53,612 bases of DNA from Neorhizobium sp. SHOUNA12A (GTDB lineage: Bacteria > Pseudomonadota > Alphaproteobacteria > Rhizobiales > Rhizobiaceae): the NCBI RefSeq assembly GCF_023006505.1, contig NZ_JALBGV010000040.1, positions 1 through 53,612 of the forward strand, written 5' to 3'. Below, piece after piece: positions 33,828 to 42,952 of this stretch (positions within the stretch are counted from its first letter, which is position 1; each line of letters begins with the position of its first letter). A program made the position numbers and the translations under genes. The notes beneath the pieces were generated by a model, which searched no databases, was not told where the DNA came from, and was given only the letters and a program-made list of their open reading frames with translations.

Positions 33828-35270
33828 ATGGCAGTGGAATGGAAGATCACGATCGAGGGCAAGAATGAGTTCGGCGATATTTGCCGAAAGGAGGTCCGCA
33901 TCCACAAGAGGTGGGAGCGGCTGTTTGACGGTGACCTCGGCCTGTCGATTGAGGACGGCAAGAAAATTATGGAATCGCTGCAGAACGCCGTCGTGAACCA
34001 TGAGGCCGAGACCTATTCCCTTTATCGCCGAGTCTGCCCGAATTGCCATACGTTCCGGGCGGTCAAGGATTACACAACGCGCCGCATCAGAACCGTCTTT
34101 GGCACAGTGAAGGTTCGCAATCCCCGCTGGATGATGTGCAGCGATTGCTATCCAGGCATGGTGGGTGCGTTCGCGCCGCTGAAGGAAATCTGCCCCGATC
34201 GGGCGACGTCTGAGCTGATGGAACTGACGGCACAGCTGGCAAGCGTTATATCCTACAGGCAGGCAGCGAATGTACTCGCCAAGTTTCTCCCTGTTGAGCC
34301 AATCGAGACGCACGCGACCGTGCGCAATCGTACCATCAGGGTCGGCGAGCGGATCGACAACCATGTTGCAAATGAAGAATGGCTCGCGACAAGGAAGATG
34401 GAGGAGTGACATCAACTCGAAATGCCGCTTCCTGGTGATCGACGCAAAGAGTTCGTCATCAGCATCGACACCGCCCACGTTCGTAGCGCGGAACCCAATT
34501 CAGCACGAAGCTTCGAGCTTGTTGTAGGCCGATGCGGTCGCGGTGGTAGGGGCGATGCCGGCGGCCGCTATTTCGTCACCGCCAACACCGAGCAGAGGGC
34601 AGTCCGGGATCGAACTTGGCATGCGCTTCGACGGGAGGGATATCGCGGTTTTGGCGACGTTATCGTGCTCTCGGATGGCGCTGAAATCCTCAAGCGCCTG
34701 CCTCGTGCTCTGCCAAAACCGACAACTCATATTATCGACTGGTTCCAAATTGCCATGCGGGTCCAGGACCATGCAGCAGATCGCGGACTGTATGGTACGA
34801 TCCCAATCCGGTCTCTCCGAAAGCCTTTCGTCCATCGACAGGGAGATCACAGCCGTAAAATGGCGTCTGTGGCACGGACGTGTCGATCGCGCCATCCGTA
34901 GTCTCGAGGGGCTATTGGCACGGCTGAAGCACTCGCAGCAAGAAGACGTTTTCTCGCTCGAAGGGCTTCACAGCCTCGGTTCGCAACTCTTGACCTATAT
35001 TCGATCGAACCGCGGTGCGATCGTCAACTACGGAAGCGCTACCGAGCCGGGCTTCGTGTCGCCACCACCCTCGCTGAGTCAGCGGTGAACTCGTTGGTCG
35101 GCAAGCGGATGCTCACGAAGCAACAGATGCGCTGGACGCTCAATGGTGCTCACATGCTCATGTAGGTTCGGGCGGTCGAGATCAATGGTGAACTTCGCGA
35201 TCGATTGCGGGCACCGTTCCGACAGCCAGGGCTAAACGTGCCTTCCCTGTTCAGCGCCCATGGGTCTGCC
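33828..35270 (+). pseudogene. ISKra4-family transposase, multiply frameshifted
   Basis: ATG 33828 follows GGAGGCGAC. Frame 1 (33828-34409) gives the N-terminal region with the Cys motif VCPNCHTFRAVKDY and MMCSDCYPGMVGAF, ending at a premature stop. Frame 2 continues with EFVISIDTAHVRSAEPNSA, VIVLSDGAEILKRLP and HIIDWFQIAMRVQ (DDE core). Frame 3 resumes at SIDREITAVKWRLWHGRVDR. A last segment, NSLVGKRMLTKQQMRWTLNG followed by AHMLM, meets a TAG at 35163-35165 where CAG is expected. Four lesions make it inactive. No terminal repeats were identified. Confidence 0.85.
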
Positions 35271-35453
35271 TCCTACAGCAGTTCCATAAAAATAACTACG
35301 CCACACATGAATGTAGCGGCTATTTAGTAATGCGACAGTTGGGCCAGTTAGAGATGCGACAGTCTCGCCTCTCGACGCACTGGTCAAAGCCAACGTTGGG
35401 AGCAAGGATGATGATCTTCAGCCTGGTCGAGACCATGAGCGGTTGGAGTTGTC

Positions 35454-36881
35454 ATGTCCTGTTTGATCACCATGTCGCAGAAAGAATTGCATCGCCTCGA
35501 AGTCATCCAGAAGATCCCTGACCTACGCCTGAGCGTTGTTCAGGCCGCCGAATTGCTCGACCTCAGTCGAAGTCAGGTCCATCGGCTGTTGCAGGCCTAT
35601 GACCGGGATGGTCCAGCCGGCCTCGTTTCGAAGAAGCGATCACGTCCGAGCAACCGGCGTCACAGCGAGGATTTCCGCAATGCGGCGCTGGATCTGATCC
35701 GCGAGCGCTATCTGGATTTCGGCCCGACATTGGCGCGCGAGAAGCTGATCGAGTTGCACCGGATCTCTGTTGCCAAGGAGACATTGCGGCAATGGATGAC
35801 CGAGGCCGGCATCTGGATCTCGCGCCGGGAACGCAAGAAACGGGTTTTCCAGCCACGCGGCCGGCGCGACTGCTTTGGCGAACTGGTGCAGATCGATGGG
35901 TCGCATCACTGGTGGTTCGAGAACCGCGGCCCCAAATGCGCCCTACTCGTTTATATCGATGACGCCACCGGCAAGCTCTTGCATCTACGGTTTGCCGGAT
36001 CGGAGAACACATTCGACTATCTGCACGCGACCAAGGCCTATCTGCAGCAATGGGGCAAGCCGCTGGCTTTCTACAGCGACAAGCATGGTGTTTTTCGTTC
36101 GACCCATGCGTCCGAGAAGGACCGGACGAGTGGCCTGACGCAGTTCGGTCGGGCGCTCTATGAGTTGAACATCGACATCATCTGCGCCAACACTCCGCAG
36201 GCCAAGGGCCGTGTGGAACGTGCCAATCAGACATTGCAGGACCGGTTGGTGAAGGAGATGCGGCTTCGCGGCATCGATACGATTGAGGCGGCCAACGCCT
36301 ATGCGCCTGAGTTCATTGCGGATTTCAATTCGCGGTTCGGCAAGCCGCCACGCAATCCGAAAGACGTGCACCGACCTTTGGCCGATCATGAGAACCTCGA
36401 TGGTGCCATGTGCCGCAAGGAGGTCCGCACGCTGTCGCAGGCCCTGACGCTGCGCTACGACAAGGTGCTGTTCATTCTTGATCCGACGGACCTTTCCAGG
36501 TCCCTGGCAGGTAAGAAGGTCGTGGTCTGCGACTATCCGGACGGCCGCCTCGAGATCATGCACGAGAGCTTTGCCCTGCCCTACAGAACCTTCGACACGT
36601 TGCGATCGGTGCATCGATCCGAAGTCGTTGAGAACAAGCGTTTGGACGACGTGCTGTCGATCGTCGCTGAGCTGCAGGCCGGCCGAGAACAGCAGCGCAG
36701 CAAGAGCGGTCTTCGCCGAACGGGCCAAACGGATCATATGTTCGGCATTCGCGACGGCAGCACGGCAAACGGCTATCAGAAGCGTGGCCGCAAGCCGGGA
36801 CGGAGCACGGATTTTATGAACGATCCAGCGGTGATTGCGAAGCGTCAGAAAGCGTTATTGAGGCAGCCAGCGGCGGAATAA
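35454..36881 (+). CDS. ISNCY-family (ISDol1/IS1202-like) transposase
   Basis: The 475-residue protein starts at ATG 35454, with GGAG six bases upstream; MSQKELHRLEV at 35472 is an alternative. The N-terminus has a helix-turn-helix (SVVQAAELLDLSRSQVHRLL) and a second one (TLAREKLIELHRISVAKETL). The rve DDE core has Asp in LVQIDGSHHWWFENRG, Asp in LAFYSDKHGVFRSTHA, and Glu in NTPQAKGRVERANQTLQDRL. The C-terminal 180 residues include a beta-barrel-like part (GKKVVVCDYPDGRLEIMHE). It is complete and probably functional. Confidence 0.92.
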   Translation: MSCLITMSQKELHRLEVIQKIPDLRLSVVQAAELLDLSRSQVHRLLQAYDRDGPAGLVSKKRSRPSNRRHSEDFRNAALDLIRERYLDFGPTLAREKLIELHRISVAKETLRQWMTEAGIWISRRERKKRVFQPRGRRDCFGELVQIDGSHHWWFENRGPKCALLVYIDDATGKLLHLRFAGSENTFDYLHATKAYLQQWGKPLAFYSDKHGVFRSTHASEKDRTSGLTQFGRALYELNIDIICANTPQAKGRVERANQTLQDRLVKEMRLRGIDTIEAANAYAPEFIADFNSRFGKPPRNPKDVHRPLADHENLDGAMCRKEVRTLSQALTLRYDKVLFILDPTDLSRSLAGKKVVVCDYPDGRLEIMHESFALPYRTFDTLRSVHRSEVVENKRLDDVLSIVAELQAGREQQRSKSGLRRTGQTDHMFGIRDGSTANGYQKRGRKPGRSTDFMNDPAVIAKRQKALLRQPAAE

Positions 36882-36887
36882 AAATCG

Positions 36888-37625
36888 TCAGTGCACGCCG
36901 ATGTCGCTCTGCGTATCCGATTCCAATTGCAGGCAGGCGGACCAAAGCGGCGTCTTGTGGAAGGATCCGTCCTGGAAGAGTGTGAGCCCCTCTCTTGCTT
37001 CATAGAGCAAGCCGAGCCAGCACAAGCGCCGTAAGACGCCATACTGGAGATCGGACTTTAACTCCCAGGCTTCTAGGGTCATTTCGGTTTCTGAAAGAGG
37101 CGCCAGATCTGGATAGAGGATCTTCACAACATCTAATGGCGTGCAACCTTCTCTGGCTTTGATGTTGAGAAGGTTGAGGAACATGCGCCACCAGCGTAAC
37201 CGCGCTTGGACCTCCTCTTCCCGCTCGGTGGCGTGGACATAGGAATAGAGGTAATCCGTGGCGACCAGATCGAAGAAGGCTTGCGGGTTCATCAGGAACT
37301 CCCGGCCGCGTCTGGTTGGCAGCAGCACATCCTTTCTCCGGCGCAGCAGCTTTAGATGACGGGTCATGTCGCGCACCACCCAAAGCGGCGGCATGTCGCT
37401 TTCATTGAGCACCTTGTTCATGCTGTAGAGATCTTTTGCTGTGAAGTCGGGCCAGAGGAAGTTCACAGCGGCCCAATGCACGAACTTGCGGTTCATGGCG
37501 CCGGTCGCCGTCAGCCCAATGCCACCCTCACCGTTAGCATAGGCAACGGAAAGAAGCATGCCGCGAAGAAGTGGTGACAGCGCGGCGACATCGACGTCAC
37601 CCTGCAACTTGATTTCCGGAAGCAT
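36888..37625 (-). CDS. Winged-helix protein of unknown function, probable IS passenger (245 aa)
   Basis: I do not recognise the exact family. The sequence suggests repeated winged-helix units: residues 35-60 (GIGLTATGAMNRKFVHWAAV), residues 83-110 (WVVRDMTRHLKLLRRRKDVL followed by PTRRGREFL), and residues 195-215 (LQYGVLRRLCWLGLLYEARE). Similar wHTH regions form the C-terminal half of some pRiA4b-ORF3-type proteins, but the N-terminal domain of that family is absent. It has no membrane segment or enzyme motif. It is convergent with the transposase (stops 6 bp apart) and inside the proposed terminal repeats, so it likely travels with the element, perhaps as a regulator of transposition. Confidence 0.7.
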   Translation of the reverse strand: MLPEIKLQGDVDVAALSPLLRGMLLSVAYANGEGGIGLTATGAMNRKFVHWAAVNFLWPDFTAKDLYSMNKVLNESDMPPLWVVRDMTRHLKLLRRRKDVLLPTRRGREFLMNPQAFFDLVATDYLYSYVHATEREEEVQARLRWWRMFLNLLNIKAREGCTPLDVVKILYPDLAPLSETEMTLEAWELKSDLQYGVLRRLCWLGLLYEAREGLTLFQDGSFHKTPLWSACLQLESDTQSDIGVH

Positions 37626-37979
37626 CGTGCCGCTTAGATCCCTATCTTGCTACATACAGGCGCAAGCGAGTATCAACCGCCAAGGAAACAATTGCTACTG
37701 AGGAAGCTAAAGCCGAATGGGGTGTTTATCACCCGCCCCCTCCCTTCCCTTGCAACCTGGCCAGCCGGTCCGGTCGGGGGCTTGCCTCAGCGCCAGTGGA
37801 GATGTCGAGTGTCGCATGTCTAAATGGCTGACGCCGCGCCCAAAGTGACATTTCTACTTTGCGCAACCGCGGACATTCCAACTTCACCGCCACATGAATG
37901 CCTAAGTGTCTGAAGCATTAAGTCTGCCGAGGTCGCTGTTCGAATCCCATCAAGGCGAAACTCTATTTTTCAGACGGCC
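37626..37979. other. Right end of the ISNCY-like element and short flank
   Basis: No gene. From about 37800 to 37894 there are repeated motifs (GTCGCATGTCTAAATG, GTGACATTTCTACTTTGC, GGACATTCCAACTT) that look like serial transposase-binding sites. After 37894 an 85-bp flank contains a tRNA 3'-end-like TTCGAATCCCATC stretch that does not fold as a tRNA. Confidence 0.45.
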
Positions 37980-39164
37980 TCATACGTTGAGATAACGCTC
38001 GGCCAGGCGTGCCCACATCGCAGCGCCAGTGGTCAGGCTGCCATCGTTGAAGTCGTATTTTGATGAATGCAGGATCTGCGAATTTTTGCCGTTGCCAAGC
38101 CGCAGGAAGCTGCCGGGACGATGGTGAAGGAAATAGGCAAAGTCTTCGCTGCCGGGCAGAGGCGGGCAGGTCGAGACATGGTCGGTGCCAACCAGTTCCT
38201 CGGCGACCTCGCGTGCGAAGGCCGTCTCCTCCTCGGAATTTACTACAACGGGATAACCGTATTCGTATTCGATCTCGGCGGTGGCGCCGTGCCCTTCGGC
38301 AACGCTTGCCGTCAATTTGCGAATGCGCTCCTCGAGGAAAACGCGGATCGCGGGATCGAAGCAGCGCACGCTCATCGAAATCCTGGCATTATTAGGGATG
38401 ACGTTCGATGCCTCTCCGGCATGAATGGTGCTTACCGTGACGACCGCCGTCTGGGTCGGATCGACATTGCGCGAGACGATCGATTGCAGCGTCATCACGA
38501 GATTGCAGGCGACAAGGACCGGATCGACGGTCAGGTGCGGACGCGAGGCATGTCCGCCCTTGCCGGTGACAGTGATCTTGACGGTGTCGCCGGCGGCCAT
38601 CATTGGGCCGGCTCGGGTGAGCAGCGTGCCGGCCGGCATGCCGGGATGGTTGTGCAGGCCAAAAATAGCGTCGATCGGAAAGCGTTCGAACAGGCCGTCA
38701 GCGATCATCCGCTGCGCACCGCTGAATTGGCCTGCTTCCTCAGCAGGCTGGAAGATCAGCGTCACTGTGCCGTTGAAGCGCTTGGTGCGCGCCAAATATT
38801 CAGCGGCCCCGAGCAGAACCGTGGTGTGGCCGTCGTGACCGCACGCATGCATCTTGCCGGGCACGGTGCTGGCATAGGCGACGCCAGTCTCTTCTTCGAT
38901 CGGCAACGCATCCATGTCGGCGCGGATACCGATGCTCCTTGTGCCGGTGCCATTCTTGAGCGTCGCCACAACCCCATGACCGCCGACATTGCGGGTTACC
39001 GTGTAACCCCAGCTTTCGAGTTTTTCGGCTACGTATCGGGCGGTTTCGGCCTCTTCGAAAGAGAGTTCCGGATGAGCATGGAGATGCTGGCGGGTCGCCT
39101 TCAGCTCGGCTTCCATAGATTCGAAATCGGCGATGCGGGCGTAGAGATTGTCTTGGCTAGGCAT
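37980..39164 (-). CDS. M20-family amidohydrolase (N-acyl amino acid / hippurate hydrolase type)
   Basis: The 394-residue enzyme starts at the ATG at 39162-39164; the frame extends to a TTG at 39194. Metal and catalytic residues are visible: IRADMDALPIEEETG, Cys108 and His110 in ACGHDGHTTVLLGA, Glu142-Glu143 in IFQPAEEAGQF, His in IFGLHNHPGMPAG, and the late His region. The dimerisation domain contains GKGGHASRPHLTVDPV. Family members remove acyl or benzoyl groups from amino acids. It is the last gene of a leftward transporter operon, so it probably hydrolyses the imported compound in the cytoplasm. Confidence 0.9.
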   Translation of the reverse strand: MPSQDNLYARIADFESMEAELKATRQHLHAHPELSFEEAETARYVAEKLESWGYTVTRNVGGHGVVATLKNGTGTRSIGIRADMDALPIEEETGVAYASTVPGKMHACGHDGHTTVLLGAAEYLARTKRFNGTVTLIFQPAEEAGQFSGAQRMIADGLFERFPIDAIFGLHNHPGMPAGTLLTRAGPMMAAGDTVKITVTGKGGHASRPHLTVDPVLVACNLVMTLQSIVSRNVDPTQTAVVTVSTIHAGEASNVIPNNARISMSVRCFDPAIRVFLEERIRKLTASVAEGHGATAEIEYEYGYPVVVNSEEETAFAREVAEELVGTDHVSTCPPLPGSEDFAYFLHHRPGSFLRLGNGKNSQILHSSKYDFNDGSLTTGAAMWARLAERYLNV

Positions 39165-39233
39165 GGAATATCCAGACTTTAAGATTTTGAACAAAAGACC
39201 CCGGCCTTTCGGCCGGGGCTAGTCGGGGAGGAT

Positions 39234-40013
39234 TTACAGGAAGCGCGACAGAAAAGCCTGCGTGCGCGTATGCTGCGGGTTGCCGATCACGTCTTCCGGG
39301 TTTCCCTGTTCGATGACCACCCCTCCGTCCATGAACACCACCCGGTCGGCCGCTTCACGTGCAAAACTGATCTCGTGGGTGACGACGATCATGGTGAGGC
39401 CCTGCTTTGCCAGATCCCGCATGGTCGCCAGCACTTCGCCGACCAGTTCCGGATCGAGCGCCGAGGTTGGCTCATCGAACAGCATCAGCTTCGGCTTGAT
39501 CGCCAGCGCGCGGGCAATTGCGACGCGTTGTTGCTGGCCGCCGGAAAGCTGCCGCGGGTAGGCATGTGCCTTCTCCGACAGACCGACGCGCTCCAAAAGG
39601 CCCTTGGCGTTCTCGATGGCATCCTTGCGGCTCTGACCGTGAACGCCGACCGGCGCCTCGATAATGTTCTGCAAGACTGTCATGTGCGGGTAGAGGTTGA
39701 ACTGCTGGAACACCATGCCAATCTTTCGACGCTGCCTGGCAATGCCGTTGGGCGACAGTCTTTCCAGCCGGTCGTTCTTGACGCGGTAACCGATCTGCTC
39801 GCCATCCACCTCGATATATCCCTTCTGGATATCTTCGAGGTGATTGATACAGCGCAGGAAGGTGGATTTGCCCGAGCCGGACGGCCCCAGAACGGCCACG
39901 ACTTCCCCCGGCATAATGTCGAGGTCGATGCCCTTCAACACTTCGAGCCGGTCGAAGGACTTGTGGACATTACGAGCCTGGACGAGGGGCTTGGTGATAT
40001 CGACGATGGTCAA
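39234..40013 (-). CDS. ABC transporter ATPase, polar amino acid type
   Basis: The 259-residue subunit has Walker A ([20 protein letters not shown]), the Q-loop ([20 protein letters not shown]), signature ([16 protein letters not shown]), Walker B ([20 protein letters not shown]) and the H-loop ([10 protein letters not shown]). It is GlnQ-like. Its ATG overlaps the permease stop (ATGA, 40010-40013). It energises import together with the single permease and the binding protein encoded upstream. Confidence 0.95.
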   Translation of the reverse strand: MTIVDITKPLVQARNVHKSFDRLEVLKGIDLDIMPGEVVAVLGPSGSGKSTFLRCINHLEDIQKGYIEVDGEQIGYRVKNDRLERLSPNGIARQRRKIGMVFQQFNLYPHMTVLQNIIEAPVGVHGQSRKDAIENAKGLLERVGLSEKAHAYPRQLSGGQQQRVAIARALAIKPKLMLFDEPTSALDPELVGEVLATMRDLAKQGLTMIVVTHEISFAREAADRVVFMDGGVVIEQGNPEDVIGNPQHTRTQAFLSRFL

Positions 40014-40936
40014 TGGCTTGCCTCCTCTGTGACAGCTGCTAGCTTGGGCGTGGCGCCATTGCGGCGGTCGCTGCGACCATAATAGGCTTCGATATAGCCC
40101 TGACCGATATTCAGCACCGAGGTGATGAGCAGGTACCAGAGGACCGCGACCAGCAGCATCGGGATGATCTCAAAGGTGCGGTTATAGATCGATTGCACCG
40201 AATAAAGCAGATCGGCCATGGCGATGACGCTGACGATCGAGGTCGCCTTGATCATGCTGATCAGCTGGTTGCCGGTCGGCGGCACAATCGAACGCATCGC
40301 CTGCGGAATAATGATCCGCCGCAGGGCTCGCGCCTTGGTCATGCCGAAGGCTTCCGCCGTTTCGGTCTGGCCGCGGTCAACCGACAGAAGGCCGCCGCGG
40401 ATGACTTCTGCCATATAGGCCGCTTCGTTGAGTGCGAGGCCAACGATCGCCGCGGTCATCGGCGTGATCACAGAATTGGTATCCCAACTGATGAGTGTCG
40501 GACCGAAGGGAAGTGAAATCGATATCGCCGGAAACAACGTCGACATGTTGTACCAGAAGATCAGCTGGACGAGCAGCGGCGTGCCGCGGAAGAACCAGAT
40601 GAACAGCGAGGCGAACGAACTCGCCAGTTTGTCGTCTGACATGCGGGCAATAGCGATCACCAGGCCGAGCGCGACACCGAGGATCATGGCGATCACGGTG
40701 AGGCCAAGGCTGACGTAAAGACCGCTCAAAACCGTCGGATCGAAGAAATACCGCGCAACAACCGGCCAGCCGAAGTTTTCATTGGCGGCAATGATCCAGC
40801 CGAAGTCGACGACGACCAGCGCAATCACGATCCGGAGGGCGAGAGGGCCAGCCCGGAAAGGCGTGTGAGCCGTCGCCACGTCGCGGAAGTCCGCGGCGCC
40901 CGAAGGCGCTGCGTTGTTGTTGCTGGCGGTGCTCAT
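40010..40936 (-). CDS. ABC transporter permease, HisM/GlnP class
   Basis: The start at 40934-40936 overlaps the stop of the binding-protein gene (ATGA, 40933-40936), so the earlier open frame is not used. The 308-residue protein has an extra N-terminal 45 residues, then about six membrane helices. Landmarks are [20 protein letters not shown] and the EAA loop [20 protein letters not shown] with [19 protein letters not shown]. Only one permease is encoded, so the channel is probably a homodimer. Confidence 0.93.
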   Translation of the reverse strand: MSTASNNNAAPSGAADFRDVATAHTPFRAGPLALRIVIALVVVDFGWIIAANENFGWPVVARYFFDPTVLSGLYVSLGLTVIAMILGVALGLVIAIARMSDDKLASSFASLFIWFFRGTPLLVQLIFWYNMSTLFPAISISLPFGPTLISWDTNSVITPMTAAIVGLALNEAAYMAEVIRGGLLSVDRGQTETAEAFGMTKARALRRIIIPQAMRSIVPPTGNQLISMIKATSIVSVIAMADLLYSVQSIYNRTFEIIPMLLVAVLWYLLITSVLNIGQGYIEAYYGRSDRRNGATPKLAAVTEEASH

Positions 40937-41820
40937 TTGGGAAGCTGCCCGCCAAGGTTGAGGCCGGGCTGCTTGATCATGTTGTTCTCGAGGCCCCATT
41001 TCTTCATGATCGCGGCATAGGTGCCATTGTCCATGAGCACCTTGATGGCATCGACGAACACCGGGCCGAGCGGTGAGCCCTTCGGCACGACGGCGCCCTG
41101 GAAGATGTCTTCAAAGCCGTTCTTCTGGCCGACGCCGGTCAGTTCCAGCTGGCCGTTCGCCTGGGAGACGAAATAGGTCAGCGGCGCCTGTGAGGAGAAG
41201 AAGGCATCGGCGCGCTTGGAACGGACGGCCAGGATCGATGCCGGCTGATCGGTATAGGACTGGACCTCCACCGGTTCCTTGCCGTCAGCCTTGCACTTGT
41301 CCGACTGTGCCTTGATCACCCGTTCGGCGGATCCGCCGGCCATGACCGAGATGCGCTGGCCGCAGGACGTGTCCAGCGAGCCAATGCCCTTGGGATTGCC
41401 CTTGAGAGTGGCGAAGACCACGAATTCTTGCACCCAATCGACGAAGTCGCTTGCTGCTTCGCGATCCTTGTAGTCGCCGATCGGGCCGAAGGCGAACTGG
41501 TAACGGCCCGCGTTGACGCCGGCCAGCAGGGCCGGCAGACCACCGACAGTCGCATGCTCGATCTTGACGCCGAGAACCTGTCCGAGCGCATCGGTCAGGT
41601 CGGCACTGGCGCCTGTCATATCGGTGCCGGTGACGATTTCGTAGGGAGGGAACGAACCGTTGTTGACGGAGATCATCTTGCCGGCGGACTTGATGTCTTC
41701 CGGCAGGCGATTGTGGAGCGCCTTGTTGACGTCCAGTTTGATGGATGCGTCCTGCGCCCTGGCGACGCCCGCAAGTGCTACGCCGGCGAGGGCGAGAGCG
41801 ATGAGTTTCTTATGCGACAT
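40933..41820 (-). CDS. ABC transporter periplasmic binding protein, family 3
   Basis: I prefer the ATG at 41818-41820 because AGGGGA is then correctly spaced; an ATG two codons earlier is too close to it. A signal peptide is clear (MSHKKLIALALAGVALAGVA), ending ARA-QD. The mature 295-residue precursor has VNNGSFPPYEIVTGTDMTGA, LTDALGQVLGVKIEHATVGG, FAFGPIGDYKDREAASDFVD and QRISVMAGGSAERVIKAQSD, as in SBP_bac_3 proteins. Ligand unknown; the downstream amidohydrolase suggests an N-acylated or amide compound. Confidence 0.9.
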   Translation of the reverse strand: MSHKKLIALALAGVALAGVARAQDASIKLDVNKALHNRLPEDIKSAGKMISVNNGSFPPYEIVTGTDMTGASADLTDALGQVLGVKIEHATVGGLPALLAGVNAGRYQFAFGPIGDYKDREAASDFVDWVQEFVVFATLKGNPKGIGSLDTSCGQRISVMAGGSAERVIKAQSDKCKADGKEPVEVQSYTDQPASILAVRSKRADAFFSSQAPLTYFVSQANGQLELTGVGQKNGFEDIFQGAVVPKGSPLGPVFVDAIKVLMDNGTYAAIMKKWGLENNMIKQPGLNLGGQLPK

Positions 41821-41880
41821 GGTCATTCCCCTTGTTTTACAAAGCTACGTTTCTTGAGAGAGTAACGTTACAGCTGCCGG

Positions 41881-42849
41881 TCAGATCCGGCTGCCATCCG
41901 TATCGAATGCGAAAAGCTCTTCCGGCGCCATGTGGCGCTTCATGATGCCCTGCGCGTGCAGTTCACTGGCAAAATCGTCGATCATCTTGCGGTTGGCGGC
42001 AAATCCGCTGGCATCCCAGCCTTTGGGCAGCTCGCGCGAGGTTTTCAGGACCTCGTCGAACATCCATGGCGTGGTTTCGGCATATTTGCGACGCTTGGTG
42101 GTCCACATGCGCTGCGACTCGTCGATCAGTCTGCTGACTTCGGCAATTACCCATGGGTTCTCGGCAACGATATCAGCCTTGATGCCGATCAGGTGCATGC
42201 CCGGAACGTATCCCACATCGTCGAAATACCGGCGCTCTTCTGCGCGGAAATCGGCCAGCACCTGACGGAACGGTGAGCCAGGCTCGAAATAGCCATCGGG
42301 CATGAAGGGCGTAAAGATCGCATCCAGCCCACCTTCGCGCAAAAGGTCTACCATCGGGCGTTCGCCGGGGCAGGCTTCGATCAGGCCGGGCTGGCCAAAG
42401 CCGTCGAGGCGATCGGTGACTGGGTGTGCCTCTGTCAGGCGGCCAGCATACCACATCGCATCCTTGACCCCGACGCCTTCGCGGCGGATAGCCGCACGCG
42501 TCCACGTGTTGCCGCTGTCGCGCCATCCGGTGACGCCGATGCGTTTGCCGGCCAGCTGGCCGAGCGTTGTCAGATCGCTGTCGCGAGTGGTCATGATGCA
42601 GCGATGGCGGAAGCCGCGCATGATGAAGTTGGGAATGCCAACGACGCTGTCATCGCCGTCGTGGCGAAGCTGGGTATAGCGGCTGAACGAAATCTCGGCG
42701 GCCTCGTGGTCGGGGCTCTTGCCGAGATGGGACACAAGCGTTCCGATCCGGTCCACCCGTAAGTCGAGCTTGTCGGAAGCGACATCGCCGAGGATCAGCG
42801 GGGTCATATAGTCCCAGTCACGCAGTGCAATTCGAAGGCCCAGTGTCAT
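41881..42849 (-). CDS. Protein of the 4,5-dihydroxyphthalate decarboxylase (Pht5)-like family
   Basis: The 322-residue protein has the periplasmic-binding-like fold of the Pht5 group without a signal peptide, so it is cytoplasmic. Markers are LRIALRDWDYMTPLILGDVA, EISFSRYTQLRHDGDDSVVG, IPNFIMRGFRHRC, LAGKRIGVTGWRDSGNTWTR and MHLIGIKADIVAENPWVIAE. The name comes from one characterised decarboxylase; most members have no proven reaction. It is the first gene of the leftward operon, directly facing the MocR-type regulator, and may decarboxylate the imported substrate or its product. The substrate role is inference. Confidence 0.75.
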   Translation of the reverse strand: MTLGLRIALRDWDYMTPLILGDVASDKLDLRVDRIGTLVSHLGKSPDHEAAEISFSRYTQLRHDGDDSVVGIPNFIMRGFRHRCIMTTRDSDLTTLGQLAGKRIGVTGWRDSGNTWTRAAIRREGVGVKDAMWYAGRLTEAHPVTDRLDGFGQPGLIEACPGERPMVDLLREGGLDAIFTPFMPDGYFEPGSPFRQVLADFRAEERRYFDDVGYVPGMHLIGIKADIVAENPWVIAEVSRLIDESQRMWTTKRRKYAETTPWMFDEVLKTSRELPKGWDASGFAANRKMIDDFASELHAQGIMKRHMAPEELFAFDTDGSRI

Positions 42850-42890
42850 TCTACATACTCATGTCGGAAAGTGCTTATGAAGAGAGATTA

Positions 42891-42938
42891 AAATGTTCAC
42901 ATCGTAATGATCAAATGTTATTACGTTATTGAACATTT
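42891..42938. promoter_or_regulatory. Nested palindromes, candidate MocR-type operator
   Basis: AAATGTTCA (42891-42899) is the exact inverse of TGAACATTT (42930-42938). Inside it CGTAAT (42903-42908) is the exact inverse of ATTACG (42920-42925). Their centres are within half a base of each other. This 48-bp two-shell structure lies between the divergent transporter operon and the MocR regulator gene, so it probably serves as the operator for both. Confidence 0.6.
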
Positions 42939-42952
42939 AAACTGGTGAGAAA

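Larger units (their letters stand above)
35312..37894 (+). mobile_element. ISNCY-like insertion element with a passenger gene (about 2.58 kb)
   Basis: The left end from 35312 (TGTAGCGGCTATTTAGTAAT) and the reverse complement of the right end from 37894 (TGTGGCGGTGAAGTTGGAAT) align over about 50 bp with spaced identities and repeated ATGCGAC/ATGTCxC-type motifs. Flanks and first bases give the direct repeat CATGAATG (35306-35313 and 37893-37900), of which TGAA lies wholly outside. Between the ends lie the transposase gene and a convergent gene of unknown function whose stop codons are 6 bp apart. The boundaries were found by eye. Confidence 0.6.

Noticed and set aside
37938..37968. Possible tRNA 3' end (TTCGAATCCCATC followed by AAGGCGA)
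   Set aside because: The 5' strand of the T-stem does not pair, and no D-arm, anticodon arm or 5' acceptor strand matches upstream. At most an attachment-site remnant, which I cannot support.
38067..39182. 371-codon plus-strand frame
   Set aside because: Entirely antisense to the M20 amidohydrolase, which has all its metal-binding motifs.
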